Part shown: positions 25,296-33,561 of the stretch, in pieces | How positions within the stretch are numbered: the stretch's first letter is position 1 | Layout of the letters: each line of letters begins with the position of its first letter | DNA from: Leptofilum sp041748655 | GTDB taxonomy: Bacteria; Chloroflexota; Anaerolineae; Promineifilales; Promineifilaceae | Reading direction: 5' to 3' | Length of the DNA: 64,000 nt | Assembly (NCBI GenBank): GCA_041748655.1 | Contig: JBGTCV010000015.1 | Span: 22,722 to 86,721 of the forward strand | The notes under the pieces: generated by a model | What the model was told of the DNA's origin: nothing | The model's database searches: none | The model's input: the letters and a program-made list of their open reading frames with translations, nothing else | Made by a program: the position numbers and the translations under genes

Positions 25296-26528
25296 TTAGC
25301 CTTTGCCACCTGCTAATTTGGCGGCGGCGGGTGAGCGGCGCAGGCGATACATCGCCCCAATGCCCACGATGGGGCCGATGGCCAGAAAGGCGAAGGCGTA
25401 GTGCCAGGTAACGGCCGTAACCAACGGCGGCACCATGCGAATGGTAAACAGCGTCAGCAGGAAACCGAGGCTGGTTTGCAGCGTCAAGGCGGTGCCCACG
25501 TATTCGCGGGGGGCCAGCTCGCTGACGGCGGCGGAAAATTGGGCTGAATCGGCCACGATGGCAAAGCCCCACACCAGGCAGACCCCGGCCAGCAGCAGCG
25601 GATTGCCACCAAACAGAAAGCCCACCCCCACGGCACACGTGCCGGAAATGAGCAAAGAAGCCATGGTGACGGTGGTACGGCCGTAGCGATCCGCCAATTG
25701 ACCCGCCAGCAAGCTGCCCAGGCCGCCCACAGCAATCACGCCAAACGCCGTCAGGCTGGCCCAGGTGGCGGAGACGCTTACGGCCGTAAAGCTGGCCAGC
25801 AAAAAGAGCGGCACCCAGGCCCACATGGCGTACAGTTCCCACATATGCCCCAGATAGCCCAAATTGGCCAACAGCACTTCCCGCGTGCGCAAAATATGGC
25901 CCACCTGCCGCCAGTTAAACGGCGGCGACGGGCTGCGATACGGCCCCTCAGCCACAAACAGAGCGCCAATTAGCCCACCCGCCAGGGCCGAACCGCCTGC
26001 CAGGTAGAGCACCGGCTGCCACGCGCCCACGCCGCCAAAGACGTTGAGTAGATGGGGCGCAGCGGAGCCAATGGTTAAGGCTCCCACCAGCAGGCCAATG
26101 CCCAGGCCGCGATCTTTTTGGGTCCAGGTGGCCATGATTTTCATGCCGACGGGGTAAACGCCTGCCAGCAAAACGCCGGTGAGGAAGCGCAGCAGCAGGG
26201 CCACGCCCAGGCCGTTGGCCAGCAGGGGAATGAGCAGCGTGGCCAGCCCGGCCAGCAGCGCGGATCCGGTAAAAAACCAGCGGGCGGGCAGCCGGTCGGC
26301 CAGATTGAGCATGGCGGAACCGAGTGCGCCCACCACAAAGCCAATCTGCACCGACATGGTGAGCCAGGCGCGGCCCCCCTCGCTGAGGTTCCAGGCGTCG
26401 GTGAGGGCGGGCACCACGGCCGAAGCGGAAAACCAGACGGCCATGCCGAGCAGTTCGGCCAGGGCGAGCAGCAGCAGCGTGCGCCATTTTTGTTTGGTGT
26501 GGTCTGGCGTTGCGGTATGTTGGGTCAT
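25296..26528 (-). CDS. MFS transporter
   Basis: A 410-residue integral membrane protein with about twelve hydrophobic segments. It begins with LLLLALAELLGMAVWFSASAVVPAL and has MFS loop signatures such as GSLLAGQLADRYGRTTV between helices 8 and 9. The cargo cannot be assigned. ATG 26528 is preferred because AAAGGTGA lies correctly upstream; a GTG at 26537 is also in frame. It converges on the radical SAM gene, and co-function with it is only a possibility. Confidence 0.88.
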   Translation of the reverse strand: MTQHTATPDHTKQKWRTLLLLALAELLGMAVWFSASAVVPALTDAWNLSEGGRAWLTMSVQIGFVVGALGSAMLNLADRLPARWFFTGSALLAGLATLLIPLLANGLGVALLLRFLTGVLLAGVYPVGMKIMATWTQKDRGLGIGLLVGALTIGSAAPHLLNVFGGVGAWQPVLYLAGGSALAGGLIGALFVAEGPYRSPSPPFNWRQVGHILRTREVLLANLGYLGHMWELYAMWAWVPLFLLASFTAVSVSATWASLTAFGVIAVGGLGSLLAGQLADRYGRTTVTMASLLISGTCAVGVGFLFGGNPLLLAGVCLVWGFAIVADSAQFSAAVSELAPREYVGTALTLQTSLGFLLTLFTIRMVPPLVTAVTWHYAFAFLAIGPIVGIGAMYRLRRSPAAAKLAGGKG

Positions 26529-26674
26529 GTGGATCACCTTTTCGGGTTGTGATGTGGGTATTGTAACGGGAAACGGCCGTTTCCGTTGGTGATTGTGGCT
26601 ACAACGGTTAAAGATTGCTCAAAATGTGCCAATTGTAAGGTTTATTGCGGCGTAACTGGTCTAAAATAGTGGGC

Positions 26675-27361
26675 ATGCTTGATTTTTGGAAACGCAAAGA
26701 GCTTTACTGGATTTTTGGGGGCGCGGGGCTGTTGGCTGTGCTGCTGCTGGCCTGGGAGTGGGTAATATTTGAGGCGTCGGTTTGGCAGGCGGGGGTGGGG
26801 GAAACGGCCGTTCTTGAGCGCCTCACCATGGACCCCATCGGCAATACCCTGGCCATTATTGCCCTGGTAAGCATGGTTTGCCTGGTGGTTCTCGCCGTTT
26901 ACCGGCTGAACAAGCGGGCCACCATCCCCGTTTCCGGCTGGTGGGCCATTCCGCTGCTGGCGGTGGCCGGGCTGGGCATTATGCTCTACCTCACCTCTAT
27001 TCCCGAAACGTTCATTTGCTACCCCAGCGGAGACTGTTTGATTATTCAGCAAAGCAATTACGGCAACATATTTGGTGTGCCGGTCGGTTTGTGGGGTACT
27101 GTGGGCTACCTGGTCATTCTGGTCACCTGGAGCGTCAGCCTGATTGGCTCCTCCCGCCTGCTGCACATCGTTCCCTGGGCGCTGCTGGCCCTGACGCTGC
27201 TGGGGGTGCTGTTTTCGCTCTACTTCACCTTTTTGGAGCCATTTGTCATTGGCGTCACCTGCCCCTGGTGCCTCACTTCGGCCATTTTAATGACGATTTT
27301 GTTCTGGCTCAGCGCCGAAACGGTGCAAAGTTTACGGTTGGAGCAATCCCTCATCGGTTGA
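26675..27361 (+). CDS. Vitamin K epoxide reductase (VKOR) family protein
   Basis: A 228-residue membrane protein with about five transmembrane helices. The quinone-reductase CXXC active site is CPWC (Cys196-Cys199). The loop pair CYPSGDC (Cys115, Cys121) is followed by QSNYGNIFGVPVGLWG, the VKOR signature. Bacterial VKORs reoxidise a DsbA-like thioredoxin to form disulfides in exported proteins, passing electrons to quinone. No thioredoxin domain is fused and no partner is adjacent. ATG 26675 gives a normal N-terminus; the upstream TTG extension is not conserved in character. Confidence 0.9.
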   Translation: MLDFWKRKELYWIFGGAGLLAVLLLAWEWVIFEASVWQAGVGETAVLERLTMDPIGNTLAIIALVSMVCLVVLAVYRLNKRATIPVSGWWAIPLLAVAGLGIMLYLTSIPETFICYPSGDCLIIQQSNYGNIFGVPVGLWGTVGYLVILVTWSVSLIGSSRLLHIVPWALLALTLLGVLFSLYFTFLEPFVIGVTCPWCLTSAILMTILFWLSAETVQSLRLEQSLIG

Positions 27362-27756
27362 TTGCTCAGGCCGAAGCCGTTGGCACTTCGATCATTTCCC
27401 GAGCAGAAACGGCAGCTGCCTTGGCCAAAGCCCAGCGCCTCAACGTACTAACCAAAGAAGGGGCCGACCAGGCTATTAGCCGCTTTCGGCAGGAGTGGCC
27501 TAACTTGTTCCGGGTTCAGGTGACGGAATCGGTTGTCATTCGGGCGGATCAGGCTGCCTGGGCGCATGGGCTGCGCGGGTTCGATGCGGTGCACCTGGCT
27601 TCAGCGCTGCTCTGGCAAGAGCAGCTAAACCAGGAAGTTTGTTTTGCCACGTTTGACCGCCAGCTTTGGCTGGCGGCTCGCAGCAGTAATCTGGTTCCTT
27701 TTCCCGAAGATTTACCCACTTTGTTAGAGGCGTGGAGATTGGAGACTGGAGATTAG
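27358..27756 (+). pseudogene. PIN-domain (VapC-type) ribonuclease fragment, 5' end missing
   Basis: The frame overlapping the VKOR stop reads IAQAEAVGTSIISRAETAAALAKA and later ADQAAWAHGLRGFDAVHLASALLW and FATFDRQLWLAA. These are the middle and C-terminal conserved parts of a PIN toxin nuclease, with the second and third acidic sites. The N-terminal D-T/A-SALV strand, which holds the first catalytic Asp, is absent. It appears to have been cut off where the sequence joins the VKOR gene. No antitoxin lies upstream. It is probably an inactive remnant. Confidence 0.7.
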
Positions 27757-27797
27757 AGATTACCAATCTGCAATTTTCAATCGCCACCTCTCACAGC

Positions 27798-28235
27798 TTA
27801 TTGTTTAACAAACCCCTGGACAACGGCCGTTCGTATCTTCGTCTCGCTGGTGAGGGTGCGGTGAATGGGACAGCGGTCGGCAATCTCCGCCAGCCGCTGA
27901 ATTTGGTCGGCGTTTAAATCCCCCTCAAAACTAATTTCGCAGTCGATAATATCCACTTTGGCTAACCCTTTGGTCTCGCAATCTTCACACTCACCGGCGG
28001 AAATTTTGCGGTGGTTCAGGGTGAGGGTGACGGTTTCCACCGGCCACTGCTTGCGCCGGGCATACATGTGGACGGTCATCACCTTGCAGGCAGCCAGGGA
28101 GCTGAGCAGCAGGTCGTATGGGCTGGGGCCTTTGTCTTCACCGCCGGCATTTAACGGCTCATCGGCCAAAATGGGGTGGTTGCTGGCCTGGATTTCTACT
28201 TGCAGGTTTTGCAGGCTGCGGGCTGTTACGGTCAT
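27798..28235 (-). CDS. OsmC family protein
   Basis: A 145-residue peroxidase-fold protein. The two reactive cysteines are Cys50 (SSLAACKVMTV) and Cys122 (ADRCPIHRTL). OsmC/Ohr proteins reduce organic hydroperoxides using thiols; this one is closer to the general OsmC/YhfA type than to Ohr. An additional CEDC motif (83-86) is unusual and could bind metal. AAGGAG precedes ATG 28235. It lies downstream of pgl on the same strand. Confidence 0.9.
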   Translation of the reverse strand: MTVTARSLQNLQVEIQASNHPILADEPLNAGGEDKGPSPYDLLLSSLAACKVMTVHMYARRKQWPVETVTLTLNHRKISAGECEDCETKGLAKVDIIDCEISFEGDLNADQIQRLAEIADRCPIHRTLTSETKIRTAVVQGFVKQ

Positions 28236-28289
28236 GGAATGGAACTCCTTTGGGAAGGTGGCTGTGCTTTTCGCGCCAGGAAAGCGCGG

Positions 28290-29057
28290 CTACAGGTTGT
28301 TTTGGAATTGGGTTAATTGGCTGATGTCACGGGCGGCGGCTTCGTCGGTGAGCCAGGTGAGCTGGCCGTTCGTTGGCCGGATACGCTGGGCGGGCAGTTG
28401 CCCTGGCCGGCGCGGGCCGTAGAGCGTTTGGTGCAGGGCGGCCGCCTTGCCGCTGCCGGTTACCAGGAAGATGACCTGTCGGGCGCAGTTGATCAATTTC
28501 GGAGTGAGGGTGAGGCGCTGTGCGGGACGGCCGTTATAATCCGCCGTCACCCCCATGACCCATTCCGGCTGATTGATTGGCGAACCGGGGAAGAGGGATG
28601 CCGTGTGGCCATCGCTGCCCAAGCCCAGTAAAACCACGTCCAAAATGGGTATTTGATTGTCGTTGGTGTAGGTTTTTAGCTGGTTGATGTAGTCGGCAAC
28701 GGCTGCTGCCATCTCCAGCTCTCCCCTGGCTCGATGAATATTTTCGGGCAGGATAGGCACATTTTTCAGCAGCAGGTTGGCCACCTGGCCGTAGTTGCTG
28801 CCTGGATCGTCGGGCGGCACCAGCCGCTCATCCCCCCAAAAGAGGTGGGTTTGCAGCCAGGGCATCTCGTCGCGGAACGGCCGTTTGCCCCATACATCAT
28901 ACACGCCAGACGGCGTGCCACCCCCTGAAAGCGCGATGCTGAAACGGCCGTGTTTGGCCACCGCTTCCTGCGCCAGTTTGGTGAGCAACCGGGCTGCTGC
29001 CTGGTTCACTGCTTCCACGTTGGCGAAGCTGTGCAGGGTAATAGCGGGTTCAAGCAT
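28290..29057 (-). CDS. pgl: 6-phosphogluconolactonase
   Basis: A 255-residue enzyme hydrolysing 6-phosphogluconolactone in the pentose phosphate pathway. The SIALSGGGTPSGVYD N-terminal block, HLFWGDERLVPPDDPGSNY and LLGLGSDGHTASLFPGSP are diagnostic of the DevB/Pgl family. The start overlaps the end of glk by eight bases, so the two genes form an operon that feeds glucose into the oxidative branch. A glucose-6-phosphate dehydrogenase gene is not in the window. Confidence 0.95.
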   Translation of the reverse strand: MLEPAITLHSFANVEAVNQAAARLLTKLAQEAVAKHGRFSIALSGGGTPSGVYDVWGKRPFRDEMPWLQTHLFWGDERLVPPDDPGSNYGQVANLLLKNVPILPENIHRARGELEMAAAVADYINQLKTYTNDNQIPILDVVLLGLGSDGHTASLFPGSPINQPEWVMGVTADYNGRPAQRLTLTPKLINCARQVIFLVTGSGKAAALHQTLYGPRRPGQLPAQRIRPTNGQLTWLTDEAAARDISQLTQFQNNL

Positions 29058-30042
29058 GAAGCAAATCCAGACCGCCCCAGGCTGCCCCCAGCAGCGCGGT
29101 TTGCGGATTGCAAATCACTTGCAGCGGCATGTTGAGCAGCAGCCGGGAAAAGCGCCCTTTTTCGGCAAACTGGGCGATGAATCGGTCGGTTTGCAGCAGG
29201 TTGAGCAGGCGGGGCGGAATGCCACCACCCAGGTAGACTCCGCCGGTGGCCAACACTTTCAGGGCCATGTTGCTGGCTTCGCCTGCCAGAATATCGACAA
29301 ACATCTGTACGGTGGCGGTGCAAATATCGGCGGTTTTGGCCAAACCCGCTTCTACGATGAGGGGGGTAGGGTCTTCAGCCTGTTCGATTTGCTCACGCAG
29401 CCAGTTTGGTTCTGGGAAACGGCCGTCCTGCTGCCAAAATGCGTACAAATTAGGAATGCCGCTGCCGGAACAGACACGCTCAAAGCTGACGTGGCTGTAC
29501 TTTTTCTCCAAAAAGGCGAGCATGGCGCATTGGTCGGGGTTGGTGGGAGCGAAGGAGGCGTGCCCCCCTTCAGATGGATGAGCCTGGTAGCGCTGGCCAT
29601 CCCAAATGAGGAACGCTTCCCCCAGGCCAGTGCCGGGGGCAATGACGGCCACTGCGCCGCCTGGCTCTGCCTGCCCTTCATTGATAACGGCCAGATCGTT
29701 GGCTTGCAGATGGGGTACGGCGTTGGCGATTGATTCCAGGTCGTTGAGCAGAGCCACCTTTTCAATGTCAAAGGTTTGGCCGATAACGGCTGAGTCGATG
29801 ACCCAAGGGAGGTTGGTGATTTGGGAACGGCCGTTGACCACCGGCCCCGCCACGCCAAAGCTGGCAGCTTCAATCGCCACCTCCTTGTCCGCCATAAATT
29901 GGGTGATGATCGCTTCCAAGGAGAAAAAATGGCCGCTAGGGAACGTTTGTAAATGAAGCGGCTGCAGCGCTTCGTCGGTCGCTTCTGCGGCAAAAAGCGC
30001 CAGAACCGTCTTGGTTCCACCAATATCACCAGCTAATAACAT
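29050..30042 (-). CDS. glk: Glucokinase
   Basis: A 330-residue ATP-dependent glucokinase of the Glk (PF02685) type. GDIGGTKTVLALF at the N-terminus is the phosphate-binding motif, GTGLGEAFLIWDG is the adenosine-site block, and EGGHASFAP is the conserved sugar-site region. The C-terminal GGVYLGGGIPPRLL is also typical. It produces glucose 6-phosphate and overlaps the downstream pgl gene. Confidence 0.95.
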   Translation of the reverse strand: MLLAGDIGGTKTVLALFAAEATDEALQPLHLQTFPSGHFFSLEAIITQFMADKEVAIEAASFGVAGPVVNGRSQITNLPWVIDSAVIGQTFDIEKVALLNDLESIANAVPHLQANDLAVINEGQAEPGGAVAVIAPGTGLGEAFLIWDGQRYQAHPSEGGHASFAPTNPDQCAMLAFLEKKYSHVSFERVCSGSGIPNLYAFWQQDGRFPEPNWLREQIEQAEDPTPLIVEAGLAKTADICTATVQMFVDILAGEASNMALKVLATGGVYLGGGIPPRLLNLLQTDRFIAQFAEKGRFSRLLLNMPLQVICNPQTALLGAAWGGLDLLHA

Positions 30043-30116
30043 CGGTTTACCTTTAAGGATTTATTGAAAAATCAGCACCGGCTAAAGCCTCCCCTGAACT
30101 GATTTTAGGATGTTTG

Positions 30117-30401
30117 CTAAGATTCGATCTTTACACTGCGCCAAAAGGCTACGTGGTCTTTAATACTGCTGGCTGCGTCTTTAGGAGCGGGGTAATACCA
30201 GGCAGTATTTTCGTTTTTCTGCCCGTTCACCTCAATGGTGTAGTAGCTGGCAACCCCTTTCCAGGGGCATATGGTTTTGTGGCTGCTTTCTTTGAAATAT
30301 TCCTGGTTGATTGTGTTGGCTGGGAAGTAATGATTGCCTTCTACTATTTCGGTTTTGCTGCTTTCTGCTAGAACAACGCCATTCCAGATTGCTTTTGCCA
30401 T
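30117..30401 (-). CDS. DUF427 domain-containing protein
   Basis: A 94-residue single-domain protein. The block KAIWNGVVLAESSKTEIVEGNHYFP and the later CPWKGVASYY and WYYPAPKDAA match DUF427, a small beta-barrel family of unknown function. There is no signal or membrane segment. It probably has its own promoter. Confidence 0.9.
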   Translation of the reverse strand: MAKAIWNGVVLAESSKTEIVEGNHYFPANTINQEYFKESSHKTICPWKGVASYYTIEVNGQKNENTAWYYPAPKDAASSIKDHVAFWRSVKIES

Positions 30402-30452
30402 ATTATCTTCATCTTCTCCTGATCGTCTATGTTAAATGGGGAAATAAATTGA

Positions 30453-30779
30453 TTAATCGGCCGTTTTTAGAACATGCAGCAAGATTTCGAACTTATTGCG
30501 GCAGTCTGGGCACATTTCAAGATGATTTTTCACCAGGGGCATGAGCCACTTTGCCTCTTCATCGGTGGCAACCAGTTCCACATACTCATCGAGCAGGGCA
30601 AATACCTCTTCACAAGAGTAGGCATTGTCCATCGTTTGTTCTAAACGATGCATGAGATCAACAAGATTGTTCTGGTTGATAGCAGCACCCCCAGATTGAT
30701 GCGCTGTTTCATCGCCAATTACGGCCATGGTTTGTTTTGATCTGCCAAGCAGATTTTTGATCTGATTCCAAAAAGTCAT
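30453..30779 (-). CDS. Zinc-finger anti-sigma-like protein
   Basis: A 108-residue soluble protein. The C-terminal half YSCEEVFALLDEYVEL...KNHLEMCPDCRNKFEIL has the HX3CX2C arrangement of zf-HC2 anti-sigma domains, with the first Cys in YSCEEV. It has no transmembrane segment, so it would act in the cytoplasm. The preceding gene on the same strand (30970-31605) encodes an ECF sigma factor, which makes this its likely antagonist, although 190 bases separate them. Confidence 0.75.
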   Translation of the reverse strand: MTFWNQIKNLLGRSKQTMAVIGDETAHQSGGAAINQNNLVDLMHRLEQTMDNAYSCEEVFALLDEYVELVATDEEAKWLMPLVKNHLEMCPDCRNKFEILLHVLKTAD

Positions 30780-30969
30780 GATGATTATGATTTACCAAAC
30801 AGACGACAGTCACTATTAGAGGCTTTCTGTTTGAGATGATAAAGCCGAGTTTTAGTGAGGATCATAACGGTTTAGGGCAAGGATAAAAATAACATTCGCT
30901 CTGTTTGATGATTCTGTGGTTGGAGTTCTTACTTTGATAATAATTTTTAGTAAGCTGAAAGCTGCAAAG

Positions 30970-31605
30970 CTAATCGAATACCTGCAAGATATCGCTTGGG
31001 GTGTAGCCATCCTGAGCCAGGCTTTTCTTGAGCCGCACGCGGGCATCGTGCAGCAGTTTGTAGACGGCGTTGGGTTTCATATCCAGCTTTTTAGCAATCT
31101 GATCGGTAGATTTACCTTGAACAATTGAATCCAGCAGGGCAGTTCGCTGCCGATCGGTCAAATCATTTTCGATTAAGTTTTGGACGTAGGTGAGCAGTTC
31201 TTTTCGGGCTGTTCTTTTTTCGGGAGTGGGGGCTTCATCGGCGACAAAGCTGGGCGTGTAGTCACCGTTTTCTGACTCTGTGAGGCTGTGGAGGGAACTG
31301 TCTTGCCATCGCTTGCGACGCAGTTCGGTGAGGGCAAAAGAGATGGCTATTTTGTGAGCCCAGGTGGTGAATTTGCTGCGTCCGGCAAAGGTGTCCAGCT
31401 TTTCGAGTACTTTGATCACGGCTTCCTGGGCAAAATCTTCTGCCTGGGTATCAAACTCAAGGGCCGAGGTTTGGACCTGGGAGAGTAAACCGCGCCGGAG
31501 ACCGTTCGTGAGCAGTTTGCTGAGGTCGGCAACGGCCGTTTCATACTGGGGATGTTCTGACTGCAGCTCGGTCAGCCATTGTTCGTTGGTTCGTTTGGTA
31601 ATCAC
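30970..31605 (-). CDS. ECF-type RNA polymerase sigma factor
   Basis: A 211-residue sigma-70 family protein. Region 2 reads DTQAEDFAQEAVIKVLEKLDTFAGRSKFTTWAHKIA; region 4 reads LTDRQRTALLDSIVQGKSTDQIAKKLDMKPNAVYKLLHDARVRLKK. Regions 1 and 3 are absent, as in ECF factors. The start is GTG 31605, and a TATAAT box lies only seven bases upstream on the minus strand, compatible with a leaderless transcript. The downstream zinc-finger gene is its likely anti-sigma. Confidence 0.9.
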   Translation of the reverse strand: MITKRTNEQWLTELQSEHPQYETAVADLSKLLTNGLRRGLLSQVQTSALEFDTQAEDFAQEAVIKVLEKLDTFAGRSKFTTWAHKIAISFALTELRRKRWQDSSLHSLTESENGDYTPSFVADEAPTPEKRTARKELLTYVQNLIENDLTDRQRTALLDSIVQGKSTDQIAKKLDMKPNAVYKLLHDARVRLKKSLAQDGYTPSDILQVFD

Positions 31606-31708
31606 ACGCTCTATTATACCGAAATTTTGTCGCGAAGCTGGTAGCCCGCCTGATTTTAGATATGATTATGCGGATATTTTTAGGTAACTATCACTATGGA
31701 GAGCAAGG

Positions 31709-31975
31709 ATGACCGAAATCGAAAGCAATGCTGCCCAAATTGTCATGTACACCACTCGCTGGTGCTCCGACTGTCATCGGGCAAAATATTTATTGGATGA
31801 GTACGGTATCCCTTACCTTGTTATTGATGTTGAAGAGGATGAGGCAGCGCTGGCATTTGTGAAGAAAGTAAACAACGGGAACCGTGCTGTGCCCACAATT
31901 GTGTTCCCAGATGAGACCATTTTGGTTGAACCGTCCAATGCTGTTTTGGCAGCAAAAGTGGGTTTCGAGCTTTAA
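31709..31975 (+). CDS. Glutaredoxin/mycoredoxin-like protein
   Basis: An 88-residue thioredoxin-fold protein. The active site is CSDC (Cys19-Cys22) in YTTRWCSDCHRAK, and the cis-Pro is in NRAVPTIVF. The motif resembles mycoredoxins and NrdH-like glutaredoxins rather than classical CPYC enzymes, consistent with reduction of mixed disulfides. GGAGAG precedes ATG 31709. It is divergent from the sigma factor gene. Confidence 0.9.
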   Translation: MTEIESNAAQIVMYTTRWCSDCHRAKYLLDEYGIPYLVIDVEEDEAALAFVKKVNNGNRAVPTIVFPDETILVEPSNAVLAAKVGFEL

Positions 31976-32056
31976 TTAGCTACAAAAGAGCTGCAACTTT
32001 TATGCAATTCTGGCGTTTTTTAATAAATTTTCAATGCGAACAAGCTGTTTTTTTAT

Positions 32057-32062
32057 TATAAT
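32057..32062 (+). promoter_or_regulatory. Possible -10 box of the ComX-like gene
   Basis: A consensus TATAAT lies in an AT-rich stretch about 125 bases before the small precursor ORF. I do not see a convincing -35 at the normal spacing, so this is only a candidate. Confidence 0.3.
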
Positions 32063-32185
32063 GGAACCACTTTATCCAGGCTGTTACTATCATGTGCCCA
32101 AAATAGCTGCTTAACAACGATTCAGGCACCTGGGGTCACCGACCGGCTTTCAGTAGATGGGATAGCTCAGTAGTTTGCAGGAGAT

Positions 32186-32359
32186 ATGACCGATATGAAA
32201 GAGTCTATGTCGATCCACAAGTTCAACGAGTTGTTAAAAGCTGGTAAGTCTGAAGATTCCTTGCTGGCCACCTTGCTTCAATTGACCAAAGTCACCAATC
32301 ACAAAGATTTGTCTGAACTGCGCAAGACAGATGTTTGGGGTTGGTACTGGGATTGGTAG
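32186..32359 (+). CDS. ComX-like precursor peptide (putative prenylated-Trp pheromone precursor)
   Basis: A 57-codon ORF too short for most gene finders. The N-terminal 46 residues are a hydrophilic, helix-prone leader-like segment without Cys. The C-terminus ends DVWGWYWDW, with four Trp in the last seven residues. An AGGAG site (32179-32183) precedes alternative in-frame starts at 32186, 32195 (54 residues, better spacing) and 32207. The next gene, 205 bases downstream on the same strand, is a diverged isoprenyl synthase homologue. In Bacillus, ComX precursors of about 55 residues carry a C-terminal Trp that is isoprenylated by ComQ, also an isoprenyl-synthase relative. Size, Trp-rich tail and neighbour all fit; sequence identity to ComX is not claimed. 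Confidence 0.65.
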   Translation: MTDMKESMSIHKFNELLKAGKSEDSLLATLLQLTKVTNHKDLSELRKTDVWGWYWDW

Positions 32360-32564
32360 TTGTTTTGAGCAGATGACGGTTACGGCCGTTATGCTGCCCT
32401 TTCTCTTCCAGGCTGTGTGTAGAGGTCGGCTGCACACGGTCTTCTCACTTTATTCTCAAATTTGATGTTGCGAAATTACATAACTGACGTGTTAATCAAC
32501 AGCAGATAAGTGCTGCCGTTGGTTTTGGCATGGGCAAACCAGGTTGAAGGTGTGTGGGGATTGC

Positions 32565-33536
32565 ATGATTGAGCTTTCTCAAATTGAGGTCTATTTTTTA
32601 CGGCAGCCGGAAGTGGCGGCGTGGCCAACCATGCTGGAGGTTTGGCGACATTATGCCAAAAACCCGCGTTCCTGGCTGCTGCCGGAGCTGGCTTGCCGGG
32701 CGGTGGCAGGGGATTTGCGGGCGGTGGTGCCGGTGATTACGGCCGTTGCCTGCTGCCACATCAGCATTGTGCTGGTGGACGATATTTTGGATGATGATCC
32801 CAAAGGGCTGTACCGGCGGCTGGGTGCGGGGGTGGCGGCCAATTTAGGGCTGGCGTTTCAGGCGGTGGCTTACCGAATTGTGCAGGAGATGGCGGGGGAG
32901 GTGGGTTGGGAAACGGCCGTTCCGCAGCAGCTTCTGGCCGAACTTATCACCCTTAACCTGCAAACCGCCCGGGGGCAGCATCTGGATGTGCAAAAAGTGC
33001 TCAGCGAAGAACATTATTGGGATACCGTTGAAGCCAAAAGCACGCCTTATTATGCGGCAGGTTTTTATTTAGGGGCGCTGGCCGGCGGCACTGTGCCAGA
33101 ATTAGCCAGCCAACTGCGCCAGTTTGGCGGGTTCATTGGCAAAATTATTCAGGTAAGCGACGATTTGGCCGATGTGTTTCAGACCCCAGCTTGCCCAGAC
33201 TGGCAGCAGGGCACCGGAAATCTGGCCATTTTGTATGCCCGTTTGGCTGAGTATCCAGACCGGATCAGGTTTGAGGCGCTGCTGCCTCAGGTGGCTGATA
33301 CAAAAGCACTGGAAGAGGCCCAGCAAATTTTGTTGCACAGCGGGGCCGTTAGCTACTGCGTTTACCAGTTGTTACAGCTGGCGCGTGAGGCACGGAGCAT
33401 TTTGGATGGCTGCTCATTGGCCAACCAGGCGCTGCTGCAACAATTTTTGGCTGAGCGCGTGGTGCATCTGTTTGAGCTGCTGGAAGCCAACAACATGCCA
33501 CTGCCATCTGAATTGGCAGCAGAATTACTGGTTTGA
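32565..33536 (+). CDS. ComQ-like polyprenyl synthetase family protein
   Basis: A 323-residue all-alpha isoprenoid synthase homologue. The first Asp-rich motif is DDILDD (72-77), GQHLD is at 137-141, and the second Asp-rich motif is DDLAD (199-203). Magnesium-diphosphate binding is therefore retained. The GGKRLRP-type motif near the N-terminus of ordinary farnesyl and geranylgeranyl diphosphate synthases is missing, as in ComQ. It may transfer a prenyl group to Trp of the upstream peptide, but a free isoprenoid synthase remains possible. ATG 32565 is preferred to an upstream TTG at 32544. A receiver-type regulator gene converges 25 bases downstream. Confidence 0.8.
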   Translation: MIELSQIEVYFLRQPEVAAWPTMLEVWRHYAKNPRSWLLPELACRAVAGDLRAVVPVITAVACCHISIVLVDDILDDDPKGLYRRLGAGVAANLGLAFQAVAYRIVQEMAGEVGWETAVPQQLLAELITLNLQTARGQHLDVQKVLSEEHYWDTVEAKSTPYYAAGFYLGALAGGTVPELASQLRQFGGFIGKIIQVSDDLADVFQTPACPDWQQGTGNLAILYARLAEYPDRIRFEALLPQVADTKALEEAQQILLHSGAVSYCVYQLLQLAREARSILDGCSLANQALLQQFLAERVVHLFELLEANNMPLPSELAAELLV

Positions 33537-33561
33537 TTCAGGTTTCAGGTCTTGTTGCGCG

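Noticed and set aside
32565..33536. Housekeeping farnesyl or geranylgeranyl diphosphate synthase
   Set aside because: Both Asp-rich motifs are present, but the N-terminal GGKRLRP-type motif is absent and the gene is not with other isoprenoid genes. Not fully excluded.
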